Notes under the pieces: model-generated
Databases searched by the model: none
The model's input: the letters and a program-made list of their open reading frames with translations, nothing else
What the model was told of the DNA's origin: nothing
Shown here: one piece after another, positions 49,430-60,277 of the stretch
Position numbering within the stretch: the first letter of the stretch is position 1
Layout of the letters: each line of letters opens with the position of its first letter
Made by a program: the position numbers and the translations under genes
DNA from: Sclerotinia nivalis
Taxonomy: Eukaryota; Ascomycota; Leotiomycetes; Helotiales; Sclerotiniaceae
Direction: 5' to 3'
Assembly: GCA_029531795.1 (NCBI GenBank)
Contig: JAPEIS010000002.1
Location: forward strand, 1,736,001-1,800,000
DNA: 64,000 bases

Positions 49430-50920
49430 TATATAATATTAATTGGATTTCCGAATGGTTGTTTGGTATATTTTGTATATTTTAGAGCTAGCTTTATATT
49501 CTTCTTTGCAATTAGTATATTTGATCACTAAATGCTAACAAGGTTTGCTTTTAGCTTGATAAATTAAACAAAAATGATCAGCTGTAGTATGATTATTGCT
49601 ACAAAGTCCACAAACTAAAGGTTTTTTGCAATATGATTCGTTATAACCGAATTCTTGATATTTATTGCATTAAAAGAAAAAGGTAGAAAGATAGAATCTT
49701 TCAATTTTGATACTAATACTAACGATATATAGTTTTTTTCAAATAGCTAATTCTGCTTCCTTTTGTATAGCAAACATAATTACAATTGCTTCTTCTTATT
49801 GAGTAACTTTTTTAAAAGTATTAATGAGTTAATAAAGGGTATCTATTATAATAAGCCCTGAATTGAAAGTTTTAATTTCGTCTTTAATGAAATCCATTCC
49901 TTTTGGATTAGAGAATTCCTTGATTGGGATTTTATGTATAATCACTTTGTACCATAGTTTGTCGATTTGAAGTCTTTCTGATTCGAGAATATGATTTCAG
50001 ACTTCTTTTTTTTCTATAAGGAATTGTACATTGAAGGGGCTATTAATAATTAGAATGATATTGTTGTTTCTAATTGTAGTAATAGCCGAAATAACTAATC
50101 CATTGATGTTAGCCTTTTTGAAGGCTTCGTTGATCTTGTTTTTTGTATATAATGGTATAAAAGAATTGGGTTGATGAAGAAATGGATTGATAAGGATTAA
50201 TTGTTTGTTAGGAATATCATTCTTTTGTTTTACAAGCTTTTGTTTTGTAGAGTTCCCTTTGGAAACTACTTTCCATTTTCCTACTGATTTAGTAACAGTA
50301 ACATAGCTTGCTTTGTCAATTGGTAAAGCGTTTATTGAAGGAATAATTGATTGATTAGAAAGATTGAAAAAATGATTAACTTGATTTTCAATCCTTTTGG
50401 TAGCCTTTTCGAAATAGGAGATTTGTAATATGATAATATTCGAAGCTCTTGTCAATTTTCCTTTTTCGAGATATTCACAGAATATTTCGATTAAATCTAG
50501 AATCTTCGATTGTTCTTCGATTTCCTTTTCCAAAGAAGCAGTTAGAATAAGAAGATCTCTAGCTTTTTGGATAGCTTCTTTTGGTTTTGTGGAGTTAAAT
50601 CCTGATTGACTAAATTGTCTGATTTCAGAGTTGATTGATTATCGACAACGTTTGTTATTGATTTTAAAAGGAATTGATCTATCAGAAAATCGGAATGGAT
50701 CATCTGAGCTGAGAATATCCAATTGGTTTTGCGAATTGAAAGATTGGGTTGGGGTAGGATTCAAGAGATTGGGTGATCTTTGTATTGTAAAGGGGTTTCT
50801 AGATAAAGGGATTGGATTAATGGTAAAGAAACTGGATATTGAAAAGCCTAGTATTACTATTACTTGTAGGAGAGTAGATTCAGGAGATGATCCAAGGGAT
50901 CCTTCTATCGGAGAGTTCAT
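49430..50920 (-). pseudogene. LINE-X M-outer ORF1
   Basis: Start ATG at 50920 gives MNSPIEGSLGSSPES, a better preserved N-terminus than in the other copies. Next come FNSQNQLDILSSDDPF, then (50533-49997) EKEIEEQSKILDLIEIF, VTVTKSVGKWKVVSKG and the INEAFKKANINGLV...FNVQFLIEKK core. The zinc-knuckle end near 49500-49680 is decayed. This copy is less RIP-damaged in its first 500 bp than any other LINE-X here. Confidence 0.82.
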
Positions 50921-51186
50921 TATTGAACTTGATAAATCTATCAAAGCTTTATACATTCAAATAAAGAGAAAAGTTGAAGGAAATTGAAAAGAGTTTTTAC
51001 ACGAATTTTCGTATAAGTTTCGTATTTTGAACAACGACAACAATATCACAACAACTACTGAACCGATTCACTTGGGAACAATTGAAATGAATTTTGGAAG
51101 TATTTCTTTATTAAATAAAGGGAAGAACTAATTGTATTTCGAAGAAATTTTGTTCTTCGAAATTTGTTGTGTGTTCTTGCGATAAA

Positions 51187-53922
51187 GAACTCTATCAGAT
51201 AATAAAGTAATACAAATTGACCCCTGAAAGTATCTTGAAATCCCCTCCCCTAATAATCGACGAACAGGAGATCTGTGACACAAATGAGAAAACAGATGCT
51301 TTATTCACAACGGTTCTGGATCGGTTCAGAGCGGACAACGATCTACCAAACGATCCGCTACACAACCAATTATACAAAGGAACATTTCCCTGGAAAAGAA
51401 CGATCTCTGTAGAAAAAGTGGAGAAACACGTTATAGGAGCTAAATGCACTTCATTAGGAGTGGACCGGGCCACCGTCCGCCTCCTTAAAGCATACTGGGT
51501 AAGCATCAAAGTACTGATCCGGGAGATCTTTGCATCATATCTAGCTCTGAACTACTATCCGAAAGGATAGAAACTAGCAGAGGTGGTTATGCTTCCCAAA
51601 ATTGGCAAGAAAGATAAATCGTTACCGTGATCGTGGCGGCCGATAGCCTTGATCTCGTGTATCGAAAAGGGACTCGAAAGGTATATAACCAGTCAAATAT
51701 CCTAGACAGCTCTACGATACAAGGTGATCAGTTCACAATACTGCGGAGCTCTCCCTAGGCGATTAGGAACAGATCTGATTGCTGTTTTCATTTACGATAC
51801 AAAGCTAGCATTAGCGATTGGCAATGTAATCTCTATAGTTACAATAAACATATAGGGAGCCTTCGATGCTCTTTTAAAACGCTAACTCCTAAGCTGGATG
51901 ATCAAGCAAGGATGGCCTCTCTCGTTGCTTAAGCTCATAGACTCGTTTCTTACGAATAGAAAAATCAAAGTAAGACTCGAAGGCATTATAATAAAAGAAT
52001 ATTTAGTAACCTGTAGTACTCCTTAGGGATCCCCACTATCATCTATACTCTACATACTATATCTCACAGAGCTTCTCAATCAGAATACAAGATACCGCTT
52101 CGATTATACCGACGATATCGCAATCTACTACTCCTCCAAGCATCTGTCTACAAACGCTAAGATCCTCCAACGATACGTTCGATAGATCATCCGATGGGGT
52201 AAGGAGAACAAAGTCCTTTTCGCTCCAGAGAAGTTCAAGCTCCTTCATATCACCAGACAGCATGACACAACTAACCCGCCGCTGATTATAAACCCGGATC
52301 TAATAATCACCCCGATACCTATCATATCAAATGAAAGTACACAACCTACTTTACACTGGCTCAGAATCTTCTTCGATCGTCGATTCTCCTTCTTACAACA
52401 CATCAAGATACGCTCAGCGAAAGTTATGAGAATAGCTTCGCATATCAGATCAATAGCGCGCACTTTACATGGTCCACCAGCCCCTTATCTGAGGCAAGCA
52501 ATTACAACTTGTGTCCTCCCAGTAGCCCTATTTGGCACTGAAGTATGGTATGCAGGTACACACAAACCCAGTCCGGGCCAAAGCGAATCAGGTATAAACA
52601 CAGGCATCAAAGGCCATCTTTGCTATATCAACAACGTGATCAACTCGGCTGCAAGAGGGGCGATCTTGGTATACAAAACTACACCGATCGTTGCACTTAT
52701 GAAAGAAGCTAACTTGTCATCAAGAATAATTGCAATAGAACAAGCCAAACTGAGATTCGCTCTCCATCTATAAACGATTGACAGCCAACATCCACTAGTA
52801 AGCCGCTTTAAACCCGTCTTACGGAAACGAGGGAAAGGCGCAGGTACAGCCAGAGGGCCTCTTACGAGGATCCAGCGGCTCGGCCTAATCATCCCAGAGA
52901 CTCAGTGGCCGAAACTGCTCCGTCCACACTTTTCGCCAGGATGCAGAACCGATCCTACAGAGGGATTGACCAAAGAGGAGGCAGCACAGGCCTTCAAGGA
53001 ATGATGGCCGAAGCTCCCGTTCGAGGACTATACGATCTTTTCAGACAGATCTGAGCAAATCATTGATTGCAAATACTACATTGGCTATGGTTATACGATC
53101 TATTGCAACAGTATACAAATCGTTACCGGATATAAACAAATCCAAAGCGACTTTCATATATTTGATACAGAAACGATCAGAGCATAACGTAGGCTAAAAC
53201 ATCTAATCAACATATTCGCGGAGCCCCTCAACGGCAGGATCTGGATGTGTATCGACAGTACATCGATTATCTGGGGTATACATGGAAATGCTCCGCCTAC
53301 GTTGCAATAGGCCTTCTACAAATGCCATAGAGCTATAAAACAATTCGATGTTAAAATAAAATGGTCTTTAGGACACATAAAGATCAAAGGCAATAAAGAG
53401 ACAGATCGTCTAGCAAACACAGAAGCGACCGGTCCTACAGACCGAGAGCTCACCAACTTACCCACGATCAGTGGCGTACGATCGACCTTCCGCGAGAAAT
53501 GCCTACGTATAGAAACAGACTGGTGGAAAGAGATAAGCACCTCGCTCTTCTCTGATTATAAAAAGTGGTCCCCAAACTATAGTACAAAAGAGCCAAAAGA
53601 GTTAGCTCTGTCTAGAAGAGTCTTTCATCGACTATTAGCTATGAAAACGGGTCACGGCGATTACGCTGCTTACCATCAACGCTTGAACCACCAAAACGGC
53701 AAACCGAATTGTTCATACAGTAGTGCAAAAGAACCCTATCACTTCTTTAAGTGCTCAATAAACAACCAGTAGCGCCTGGACTGGCCTCTCTCTCCACCAA
53801 ATATACGCTCAAACGAACAAGCGATCGTATACATTAAGAAACTTCTATATGCTCCTAATAAATTCACTCAACTGATCACAGAATCAGAATTCTACACCCG
53901 GATCTGCCCCAATTACTAAAGA
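51187..53922 (+). pseudogene. LINE-Y ORF2, RT and RNase H part
   Basis: The first piece 51217-51570 is the pre-RT linker and fingers (KCTSLGVDRATVRLLKAYW). RT continues at about 51570-52260 with VVMLPKIGKKDKSLP, WRPIALISCIEKGLER, the NI*GAFDALL block, and the active site YRFDYTDDIAIYYSS, where Ala of YADD became Thr (GCx to ACx). The connection is at 52426-52773. RNase H lies at about 53030-53420: IFSDRSEQ, FDTETIRA, ICIDST-like WMCIDSTSIIW, and GHIKIKGNKETDRLAN. A C-terminal Cys/His region (HRLLAMKTGHGDY..., C.YS..KEP.HFFKC) ends near 53922. Stops are few but present (for example at the TAA/TAG near 51570, 51857 and 53770). Confidence 0.88.
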
Positions 53923-54470
53923 ACTCCTTTAAAAAAAAAAAAAAAAAAAAAAGAAAAAAATGCAATACTACTTCTAGAACTACGGATCAATAGAAATCTA
54001 CGAACCCCTACTCCTTACACTACCTTCGATACAAGATCGAAGCGTCCCCTTTCTTATAAACCTACTACCCTCCCAATCTCTATATCACCCTAGCACTCGA
54101 TCATCTTAAAACACTCCACTCTCAAAACCACAAAACACAAACACAATATATAGTGCGAAAGCACTGACGCTTAGCTAACCAAATAGCGCCCTCCCCCGCT
54201 CCCCCCCCTCAGCTAAGAGATCGGAACACAAACGAGCCTGCCCACCCAGGGACCGAGCTCTACCCCAACAACAACCCAGATCAGATGCGTCCCCTTAAGA
54301 AAAGAAGGGGATCGCACCCGTAGAGGAGCGAATAGTCCCTAGCATTGAAGTTAAACTGTTAAAATTGGCTGTAACGATTATACCGCTTAATAGCTCCTTT
54401 TCTTAGCACGTCTAGATACCCCAAAGGAGGTCCAAAGTAGACGTTAATTAATATAAATAAATAAATAAAT
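53923..54470 (+). other. LINE-Y 3'UTR with A-run and tail
   Basis: An A-rich run at 53931-53960, then about 470 bp of moderate G+C without a gene. It ends in a stem closed by CGTCTA (54409-54414) and TAGACG (54438-54443), TTAATT and an (AAAT)n tail to about 54470. The internal A-run followed by more 3'UTR mirrors LINE-T. Confidence 0.65.
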
Positions 54471-54607
54471 TAAAATATATATAACTCTATTTCTCTTCTT
54501 ATTAATAATTTTAATCTCTCTTTTATCTATAACTCTAATTCCCTTCTTCATAAATATTCCTAATCTTAATATCTTACTTTTTAAAAATATCTCAATAATT
54601 AATATCC
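54471..54607. other. AT-rich, pyrimidine-skewed tract, left part
   Basis: No gene. Short T/C-rich runs with isolated CTCTAAT- or CCTAAT-like words, the same style as 60278-61250. Gypsy-2 is inserted between the two parts, so they were originally one tract. Confidence 0.6.
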
Positions 54608-54799
54608 TGTCACGGAATGGCAGCGGGTAAGTAACGGAAAGAGGGTCTAACAACAGATACAGAATTATAACAAAGATGTAGTTCAAAGAGCTACAACAGA
54701 TTAACTAATTTACAGTATTTATATCATATGTGGCTCTATATATGATATAAGCGAAAGCCCGATACATATCCGCTGGATAAACATGGTGGCCCTGTAACA
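54608..54799 (-). repeat. Gypsy-2 3' LTR
   Basis: Starts TGTCACGG and ends CTGTAACA on the plus strand. It differs from the 5' LTR mainly by C/T and G/A and is the less damaged of the two. It holds the hairpin TGTAGTTC/GAGCTACA and the palindrome-like TATATCATATG region, both shared in style with the solo LTR at 21177. Confidence 0.95.
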
Positions 54800-54801
54800 G
54801 T

Positions 54802-54814
54802 ACCTCCCTTCTTA
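54802..54814 (-). other. Polypurine tract of gypsy-2
   Basis: The minus strand reads AAGAAGGGAGGT just upstream of the 3' LTR, the expected position and composition for plus-strand DNA priming. Confidence 0.72.
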
Positions 54815-54949
54815 AAGCCGAGCTTCGTTGAAATATTCAAGGGTATAAAAGCCAGGTTTTTCAGGGTAATGATGGTGGAACGCCATTGTTAATTCAGAGC
54901 TATCTTCTAGATAGCTTACAAATTCTTCGATAGATTCATTGTAATCTAC

Positions 54950-55267
54950 TCATTTGACAATATATTTCAGATGAAGCTCTTTATAATTTCTTCTTTCTAA
55001 ATAAGAATCCAAGATTTCTTCGATCTCGAATTGTTCTATGCCTTCAACTTTTACAAGTAAGGGCAGCGGATTTCTTTGTCTGGGCAGCGGATCTTCAGCA
55101 GTAGAGTGCAAAAGGTTCATATTAAACACTGGGTGATTCCTTATAAAGGCAAACAGTTTCAATTTATAAATGTATAGATTAATTACTTCGATTACTTTGA
55201 ATGGATCTAAGTTCTTCCAATCTAATTTCTTCTGCAAACAAAGGGTTTTGATATTCCGAACGTTCAA
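54950..55267 (-). pseudogene. Gypsy-2 integrase C-terminus with chromodomain
   Basis: 105-codon open piece. It starts in the integrase C-terminal SH3-like part (KLDWKNLDPFKVIEVI), passes the HPVFNMNLLH block and ends in a chromodomain: EGIEQFEIEEILDSYLERRN...KYIVK. In family members the chromodomain continues with a W-x-G-Y block; here a stop follows at VK. The open reading is part of one large pol gene on the minus strand. Confidence 0.88.
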
Positions 55268-55329
55268 CTATACAAGGTTACCTACGGAATACCGGCGGGT
55301 AGAGATACAGTGGGTATTAGTATTCTTCG

Positions 55330-56588
55330 AGTAGTACGCTTAACTAGCAATCAATTCGATCTATAGGTACTAGGAGATAGCTTTCATTTTCTTGATCAAC
55401 TCTTCAACATCTCGGATAGTAAGTTTATTTGCAACGGGAGCAAATTCGAATCCAATTGAGGGTGGTACTTATAATTGATGAAGAACGGAGTCAGACGGAA
55501 ACTTTCGGACCAGATAGTATTAGCAAAGAACTCGGCTAACAGTAGTTATTCAGTCCAATCGTCCTGTAGGTAAGCAACGTAGAACCGCAGATATTATTCC
55601 AGAACAGTATTAGCTCTTTCGATCTGATTATCGGTTTCAGGATAGAATGCGATGAACAGTTTTACATCGATATCTAAACGTTTACAAATATATCTCCAGA
55701 AATCGATAATGAATTGTACTCCTCGATTAGAGATTACAAATAGGGGTAAACCATAAAACTTTCAAATATATTTCAAAAACACTTCGCTATACTTTCAGCA
55801 TTATAGATACTTTGATAAAATAGAAAATGCTTCATCTTGATCAAATAGTCTACAACTATAAATATAGCATCGTAACCAGAACTAACAAACAGATATATAA
55901 CAAAATCAACAAAAATATATTACCAAACTCGTTACAGAATCAGAAGCAAATACAAAACGCTTTTTTATCCTCTACAATTCGGAATAGCGTAATGATAGCT
56001 ATAGCAATTATGTACCGAACAGATTATATAATTGTAATAATCAAACCAATAATAATCTCGGGACAATAATTCGAATATTCGAGTACAATGCGGATATCCG
56101 GCGGCAAAGGATTTATAGTACAAACAAAGCAGATCAGTTTTTAGAATATCCAAATCAGGTATATATAATTTATTACAATAGTACAACAAACCATTATTTT
56201 CTTTACAATCAACAAATGTAATCTTCGAATGATAAGAACTTCCATTTCGCAAAGCTTCGAATACCGATAATAGAATCGGATTGATTGTATAACCTTCTTC
56301 GAATAAAGATTTCAGAGTTTCAAACAGTTCTATTAGATCAGGATCAGAAATACAGAGCTTAGAAGACAAAGTAAATTCTCTCAGGAATTTTTCGGGTATT
56401 GATACAATAATGGCAGAGACAGAAGGATTAAGTAGAAATAGACTGTTAGTTTTATTCGTTTGATTTTTTGTAATTACAATAAACCTTACCTTTTTAACAA
56501 ATCGGATTGGCAAAACAGGAGTAAAAACAAACAAAATAGTAACGAAAGCGATCGGGAATATATCAGATTCGAAATTTTCTTGTTTCAA
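55330..56588 (-). pseudogene. Gypsy-2 integrase (zinc-binding and catalytic core)
   Basis: The piece 55965-56588 ends the RT/RNase H connection and holds the integrase HHCC zinc domain: SFAAGYPHCTRIFELLSRDYYW...CSVHNCYSYH, with AGHPG-type His changed to Tyr and a Cys pair partly kept. The core (about 55400-55960) is stop-ridden but shows YDAIFIVVDYL (first D), FVISNRGVQF (second D's block, D changed to N) and the FYPETDNQIERANTVLE block (catalytic E). Integrase joins element DNA to the target. Confidence 0.85.
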
Positions 56589-56589
56589 T

Positions 56590-57000
56590 ACAGTTTGGTT
56601 TTGATGCAGAAAGTGTTCATTCTTCTCCTTAGGTAGGTCTTCTGATCTTCTAGTTAGGGCATCAGATTTTGTATCTTGTTTTCTGGGACAATAGATAATT
56701 CAGAAATTAAAACAGAACAGAAATTCGGATCAATAAGTTTAACAGCAATTCAACAGCTTTATAATAGTGAAGTACTTCAGATTTTTGTAATCAGTTATTA
56801 TCTTAATTGAGGACGATACTTCTTTTAATTCGGGATGCTATTCTTCAAAACATCGAATAATAGCCAGCAGTTCTTTATTGTAGATCTCATAATTGTATTC
56901 GATAACCGAATACTTCTTTGAAAAAAATGCTACAGGTTTAAATACCCCCTCGTTATTATATTAAAAGAATACATCAGCGGATATATAATCTAAAGTATTA
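56590..57000 (-). pseudogene. Gypsy-2 RNase H
   Basis: Minus-strand reading gives [33 protein letters not shown] (the conserved E-L-A block), IKIITDYKNLKYF (D-H-x-N-L became D-Y-K-N-L) and the end block FNFxIIYCPRKQDTKSDALTRR. Stops interrupt it. It degrades the RNA strand during reverse transcription in active relatives. Confidence 0.85.
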
Positions 57001-57960
57001 GTCTTTACAATCGTTTCCTTTTCCCAATCAAAGAAGACCAGAACAGAAACTTCAATGAAAACGGTTTTCAAATAGACAAAGGATTCAGTATAAACAGAAC
57101 TCCAGCGGAACAGGGTATCTTTCTTAATCAGGTTCACTATTGATTTTATAATCTTTGAGAACCCTTTGATGAATTGTTTATAAAAGTTCGAAAACCCTAT
57201 AAAGGCTTGTATATCGATAACAATACAAGAAGTTTGCTATTCGATGATAATGTATATCTTTTCGGAGTTTATACAAATACTATGTTCCTCTATAATCAGA
57301 CCTAGAAAGATAGTTTCGGATTTCAGGAATTCACATTTCGATAACTTTGTTTACAAGCTAGTATTCTTTAAAGCCTCCAGAACTTTCCGAATATGGATTA
57401 TATACTTTTTGCAAATCTTATTATAGATTAGGATATCGTTTAAGTAAGTAATACAGAATAGATCTAGATATTTCTGTAGGGTATCGTTAATGAACTATTA
57501 GAAGATTGTTGGGGCATCAATCAATCCAAACAATATAATTAGAGATTCGTATAGACTGAAACAGATGTAGAATGTAATTAAATATTCTTATCTCTTTTTT
57601 ATACAAATATTATTGAAAACAGAAATAATATCGATCTTGATGAAATATTTTATACTTTTCAAATTATTCAAGGATTCTTTGATCAAAGGTAATAGGTAAC
57701 GATCTTTTGCGGACAGATTGTTCAGCGTATGGTAATCGATACAGAAGCGCAGATCTTCATTGGGTTTCTTAACAAACAAAACAGACGAAATAGTAGACGA
57801 CGAACTTAAACAAATAAACTCCTTATGTAAATTCTCTTCAAGCCATTCTTTCAGAGCTTCCAATTCTAGTTTCGACATCGAATACAACGGCCCGAACGGC
57901 AAGCTAGCTTCTTCTTGTAGACGGATCTCATAATCATACAGGCAATACAGAGACAGTTTC
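57000..57960 (-). pseudogene. Gypsy-2 reverse transcriptase
   Basis: The open piece 57588-57902 (104 codons) has [58 protein letters not shown] and [12 protein letters not shown], the first half of a Ty3/gypsy RT. The catalytic Y-x-D-D region near 57430-57450 is stop-ridden and reads YLNDILIYNK-like. The rest decays to about 57000. Confidence 0.88.
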
Positions 57961-58142
57961 TCGGCGTTCTTGGAAAAGAAGATTTCTTTCTATTTGCGAA
58001 ATTTCTACAGAATCTTGTTTATATCAAAAAGGTCAGGTTTCTTTAGAGATTCTTCAATATCCTTTATTATAATACTAAACATTTTGTACCCACAATGGGT
58101 ATAAATATTGCAGATACATATTGAAACAATAGCGATATCTTT

Positions 58143-58718
58143 TCAGTGTAGGGCAGACGGGCAAGCAGGTAGGTAAAAGGGTTTACCTCTTTTAAATACA
58201 TCGATTAGAGTACGGACACAGATCGGCTGAGATGGGGTACTATAGTAGATCCGGCAATATTCGCTATCAAATCGAAATGTATTCGATAAGAATTGAACTC
58301 TAGGATTGTATTTCTTAAACCAAATGATCTTTAAAATAATAGGATAATAAATTAATTCGGTAATATACATCCGAATCTTCTTTTCGATATGATTATTAAT
58401 TCTTAAACCAATAGAGATATAAAAGCTCATTCGGTTCTTGAACAGGGTTCTACTATCGAATCCTATAATTTCGAACAGCACGGATAGAACGGAAATAGAC
58501 ATTTTCTAAGCTTCGATCCAACTTCGATCTGTAAAAACAAGATCTTCGTAATTACTATCAATTATAGTATATATCAATAAATCTGCGGACCCTAGTAGTA
58601 GAACGGTAATAGACAGAACTATTAGTTTCGTATAGCTTATAAGTTTATCAATCAGATCTATTTCAAAAGTAGTAGCGGTAGATAGGTATAAAACATATGG
58701 TTCAAACATCTGGTACAA
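58143..58718 (-). pseudogene. Gypsy-2 protease region
   Basis: Two open pieces (58506-58718 and 58143-58502) in one reading direction between gag and RT. A hydrophobic IDLIDKLISYTKLIVLSITVLLLGSADLLIYTIID-type stretch and FEIIGFDSRTLF match where retropepsin lies, but the D-[ST]-G is not clear. FDSRTLFKNRMSFYISIGL near 58400-58470 resembles the end of the protease. Assigned by position. Confidence 0.6.
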
Positions 58719-58720
58719 CT

Positions 58721-60046
58721 TTAATCCAGGTATATCCCGTTTCTCGAACCAATCGAACTAGCTGAAGAACGAGAAGAGGAGGCAGGCGGGGAATGTATAG
58801 AAGTATAGCTTTTGGATGAATTATACAAAACGATAGAACTGGGTATAGAGCTATTTACAATAGTACAGATTTGAGTAGGGCGGGTATCCGAATACAGATA
58901 ATCTCGAATCTTATATTCAATAGATCTGCAACGATAACATTTGCTATATTCATATTGGGAAAATCCAGCACCAACAATACAGTATTGGGAATTGAGATTC
59001 ATCGGATCTTTAGCGAAGGTAAACGAGGATACAATTTTGCTAACATAAATCGGAGCAGATATAACAGAACGAAGAACAAGAATTAAAACCAATATAAAAG
59101 TCCAAACGGATTGAACAGGAACAACAGTCAAACGGCTATGCTTCAAATACTTACAACGATTTTCCAGTTTTTGATAGAATATAATGTAAACATCGATACT
59201 ATATATCAGCAGCTCAACGATAATGATTTAGTCTGCCAATTTGTTTAACAATTTTTGCTTTAACAGAATAATTAGAGTAACATTGTTATCAATCATTTTA
59301 GCCTCTAACAAGAGTCGTTGGAACTCTGTATAGAAGGTATAGAATAATTAATCTTTCTGGTGTAAAACCATCAATTGCTTTCGGATTTTGATAGTTTTGT
59401 TTATATTTCTGTAAACTCTTTCCAATATTTCCAGTAGATCAATATAATCCTTTAATCGGACGAATTCTCCTTTTATATTGTACAGACGGATCTGGGTAGC
59501 AATAACTCCGATAAGCCTTTCGGTGATATAGAACAAGCGGGTATGGATGGTGGTAAAGCAATCAATGTTAGTATACATCTTGTTCTGGATTTGATTAACG
59601 AAATGATCAAGGTTGGATTTGGTATCATTGAACAGAGCAGGATCGGACAGCTTTTCACTTAATTGAATCTTGGTAGAAAAGACAATAGAAAGAAACAAAG
59701 TAGATAAGATAAATAGTACGACAAAAGCAAGCGGGGTGATAGTAATAGCTGGTAGAGCAGAAGCAGATCTGAATTTTTGTATAACACGCGAAATCGTATT
59801 ATTATATTGTTCGATTGTACGAGCAAATAAGGCTTTTTCAATTTTCAATCCTTGGGCCGATTTTTCGGCTTGGAAACAGGTAACAAGGGTTTCGGATTCG
59901 AAGCTCTCAATTTGAACCTCGATTCTTCGGATATAATCCATTTGAGACGAAAAGTAATAGTATTATATAGTAAAATCATGAGCAACAATAGCAACAAAAG
60001 TCTTTTGGGAATCAAAGTTAATCGAAGTACAGGGACAGGCCGACAT
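58721..60046 (-). pseudogene. Gypsy-2 gag
   Basis: ATG at 60046 (MSACPCTSINFDSQ) is in frame with the long open piece 59348-59941 after one TAA (about 59968). The capsid-like part has ALFNDTKSNLDHFVNQIQNKM, ITERLIGVIATQIRL and LKDYIDLLEILERVYRN, a typical gypsy Gag core. The C-terminal piece 58721-59146 carries a zinc knuckle, CYRCRSIEYKIRDYLY, in which the His and final Cys of C-x2-C-x4-H-x4-C are both Tyr, each explained by one C-to-T or G-to-A change. It is followed by a Ser/Pro-rich tail. Small plus-strand frames here are antisense. Confidence 0.88.
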
Positions 60047-60080
60047 CTTGAAAGTATTGATATAAATAGAAGCTATATAA

Positions 60081-60272
60081 TATCACGGAATAATAGCGGA
60101 TAAGTAATAAAAAGAAAGTCTAATAATAGATACAAAATTATAATAAAAATGTAGTTCAAAGAGTTACAATAGACTAACTAATTTACAGTATTTATATCAT
60201 ATATAGCCCTACATATAATATAAGCGAGGGCCCAACGTATATCCGCTGGATAAACGTGGTGGCCCCGTGATA
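60081..60272 (-). repeat. Gypsy-2 5' LTR
   Basis: Same length as 54608-54799. It carries many more TA-creating changes (for example TGTCAC to TATCAC and GGCAGCGGG to ATAGCGGA). No clear tRNA primer site follows it on the minus strand. Confidence 0.95.
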
Positions 60273-60277
60273 TATCC

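Larger units (their letters stand above)
39672..49430 (-). pseudogene. LINE-X M-outer ORF2 (split by M-inner)
   Basis: Coding parts are about 49430-47144 and 41197-39672. Endonuclease near 49380-48740 (stop-ridden). Basic spacer at 48274-47990. The RT finger/palm piece at 47801-47517 shows LFLNIKRAFDYIFKN, and the active site near 47330-47350 reads YIDN. After M-inner, the thumb and connection continue, then RNase H (40530-40440 YIDALFILNGIGIGIG, 40413-40186) and the C-terminal Cys/His finger CKYRKRESPNHLLLNC (about 39815-39865). Broken by many stops; fits the Tad1 clade. Confidence 0.84.
39263..51186 (-). mobile_element. LINE-X copy M-outer (full length, split by M-inner)
   Basis: Minus-strand copy from its 5' end near 51186 (ACACAACAAATTTCGAAG on the minus strand at about 51155-51175) to the (ATCA)n tail at 39264-39290. 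M-inner (41212-47129) interrupts it inside RT. Own length is about 6.0 kb. It is inserted in LINE-Y ORF2. The flanks do not form a clear duplication, and LINE-Y codons for the end of the endonuclease and the following linker are missing, so the insertion came with a deletion of host-element sequence. Confidence 0.88.
36900..54470 (+). mobile_element. LINE-Y (Tad1-like LINE), split by a LINE-X pair
   Basis: Left part is about 36900-39262 (5'UTR, ORF1, ORF2 endonuclease). The right part is 51187-54470 (RT, RNase H, 3'UTR). The middle, 39263-51186, is a nested LINE-X pair on the minus strand. Codon content is clearly richer in G+C and less stop-ridden than LINE-X, so RIP was milder or the element younger. 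It has an internal A-run at 53931-53960, a further ~500-bp 3'UTR, and an (AAAT)n tail after GTAGACGTTAATT (54436-54448). The exact 5' edge is uncertain. Confidence 0.85.
54608..60272 (-). mobile_element. Gypsy-2: complete chromodomain Ty3/gypsy retrotransposon
   Basis: 5665 bp with two 192-bp LTRs and a perfect 5-bp duplication TATCC (54603-54607 and 60273-60277). Minus-strand order: 5' LTR, gag, protease, RT, RNase H, integrase, chromodomain, polypurine tract, 3' LTR. This is the order of chromoviruses, in which the chromodomain steers integration to marked chromatin. Every reading frame has RIP-type stops. Confidence 0.96.

Noticed and set aside
24695..51186. The two ~12-kb arms as one inverted segmental duplication
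   Set aside because: The nested copies sit at different places (ORF1 in one, RT in the other) with different target duplications, so the insertions were independent.
54444..54686. 80-codon minus-strand open frame
   Set aside because: It spans the pyrimidine tract and the start of the gypsy-2 LTR, so it is a composition artefact.
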